DNA of 35,964 bases, taken from assembly GCA_019187495.1 (NCBI GenBank), contig JABAQN010000080.1:1-35964 (forward strand), written 5' to 3'. Made by a program: the position numbers and the translations under genes. The notes under the pieces were generated by a model, which was given only the letters and a program-made list of their open reading frames with translations, ran no database searches and had not been told where the DNA came from. The DNA comes from Steroidobacteraceae bacterium. Its GTDB lineage: Bacteria > Pseudomonadota > Gammaproteobacteria > Steroidobacterales > Steroidobacteraceae. Shown in pieces: positions 35,379 to 35,964 of this stretch (positions are counted from its first letter, which is position 1; each line of letters begins with the position of its first letter).

Positions 35379-35964
35379 GTGGCGAGCAGCCCCGCACAAC
35401 GGTCCCGGGAGGACAGGACGGCTTTCCGGTCAGGCGCAGCGGCCGCCGCGCCCGCGAGCCTCGTCGTGCTCACGCGCGACGCGGCGCTGGTCGAAGCCGT
35501 CCGGGCTGCTGTCGGCGCCGGCCATCGTGTCGTCCTCGTTGCCGGCGACGGCGCATTGATCGACCAACTGATGGCGAGCCCGGTGCGCGCGACACTGATC
35601 GACAGTGCCGCCTGCGCGCAACCGATCGCTCGCTTGACGGAACGACTGATCACGCAGTTCCCCGATCTCGTGCTGGTCGTGACCGGCACGGCAGAGGACC
35701 AGGCGGCTCTCGCCACGCAGATCACCGACGGCCGCGTCTTCCGCTTCCTGCACAAGCCCGTTTCCGCACAGCGCGTGAAGCTGTTCGTCGAATCGGCCTT
35801 TCGCCGCAGCGACGCCGCGCCGCCGCCGGCTGCGGCGACGGTGCCGACCCCCGTCCGCGCAGGCAGCGGGCGCTCGCGCACGCCGCTCATCATCGCCGGG
35901 ATGGCGCTTGCGGCACTTGCGGGAGCCGCCGTGTGGTGGGCGGCGCGCGACACGGCGACGCCAG
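35379..35964 (+). CDS. Receiver-like domain fused to a transmembrane segment, truncated by window end
   Basis: This frame begins at GTG 35379, preceded by GGAG six bases upstream, and stays open to the right edge (195 codons). Residues about 27-142 resemble a response-regulator receiver domain: LVVLTRDAALVEAVRAAV, LIDSAA (Asp75 as possible phosphoacceptor), LVLVVTG and FRFLHKPVS (Lys126-Pro127). The acidic pair of the first strand is replaced by Thr-Arg-Asp, so phosphorylation is doubtful. A Pro/Ala/Arg linker and one membrane helix (about 168-187) follow, and the rest is cut off. A receiver domain ahead of a membrane anchor is unusual; an exported domain probably follows. It diverges from the exported two-domain protein. 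Confidence 0.75.
   Translation, partial: MASSPAQRSREDRTAFRSGAAAAAPASLVVLTRDAALVEAVRAAVGAGHRVVLVAGDGALIDQLMASPVRATLIDSAACAQPIARLTERLITQFPDLVLVVTGTAEDQAALATQITDGRVFRFLHKPVSAQRVKLFVESAFRRSDAAPPPAAATVPTPVRAGSGRSRTPLIIAGMALAALAGAAVWWAARDTATP

Overview
The window is GC-rich, densely packed proteobacterial chromosome. The gene content suggests a gammaproteobacterium: a FadE-type acyl-CoA dehydrogenase, an ExeA/GspB secretion pair, large TonB-dependent receptors and an Mla-type transporter with a PqiC-like lipoprotein. The two big receptors and repeated acyl-CoA metabolism recall environmental, hydrocarbon- or steroid-using lineages (Steroidobacterales/Nevskiales/Xanthomonadales-like). That placement is an inference from gene content; no rRNA or tRNA gene is present.

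Layout. 1-3214: a Tat-exported FAD oxidoreductase (cut by the left edge) diverges from a TonB-dependent receptor. 3237-6670 (minus): a four-gene Mla/MCE lipid ABC transporter (STAS-fused permease, ATPase, MlaD, lipoprotein). 6754-9137 (minus): a YtrA-type GntR regulator with an ABC-2 exporter, led by a 52-residue membrane micro-protein behind a strong promoter that overlaps a perfect palindrome. 9345-15629 (plus): a tight string of malate dehydrogenase, SYLF protein, FadE, a zinc-ribbon membrane protein and DNA polymerase IV. 15630-17480: a looser, less GC-rich stretch with a truncated VOC gene, a Cys-rich exported protein, a small membrane protein and a gamma-glutamylcyclotransferase-like protein. 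17478-21092 (plus): an HSL-type hydrolase, an SDR, an orphan gene, then a DUF1326 + DUF2182 pair, closed by a nested inverted repeat.

21181-29292 is the most coherent functional block. A minus-strand operon encodes two acyl-CoA dehydrogenase subunits and, 19 bases downstream, a TonB-dependent receptor. It diverges from a FadB-type bifunctional enzyme and a thiolase. Together these give an outer-membrane importer plus one complete beta-oxidation cycle, so I propose a dedicated uptake-and-degradation locus for a hydrophobic carboxylic acid (steroid side chain, terpenoid or dicarboxylate; substrate unknown).

29342-35964: ExeA/GspA and GspB are followed, with overlap, by a DAK2-FakA middle domain-DegV fusion that looks like a single-chain fatty-acid kinase. 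On the minus strand, an exported two-domain protein, a GNAT acetyltransferase and a dodecin overlap end to end. A partial receiver-like membrane protein runs off the right edge. No CRISPR array, tRNA, rRNA, insertion sequence or prophage gene was recognised. No gene-free stretch exceeds 300 bases.
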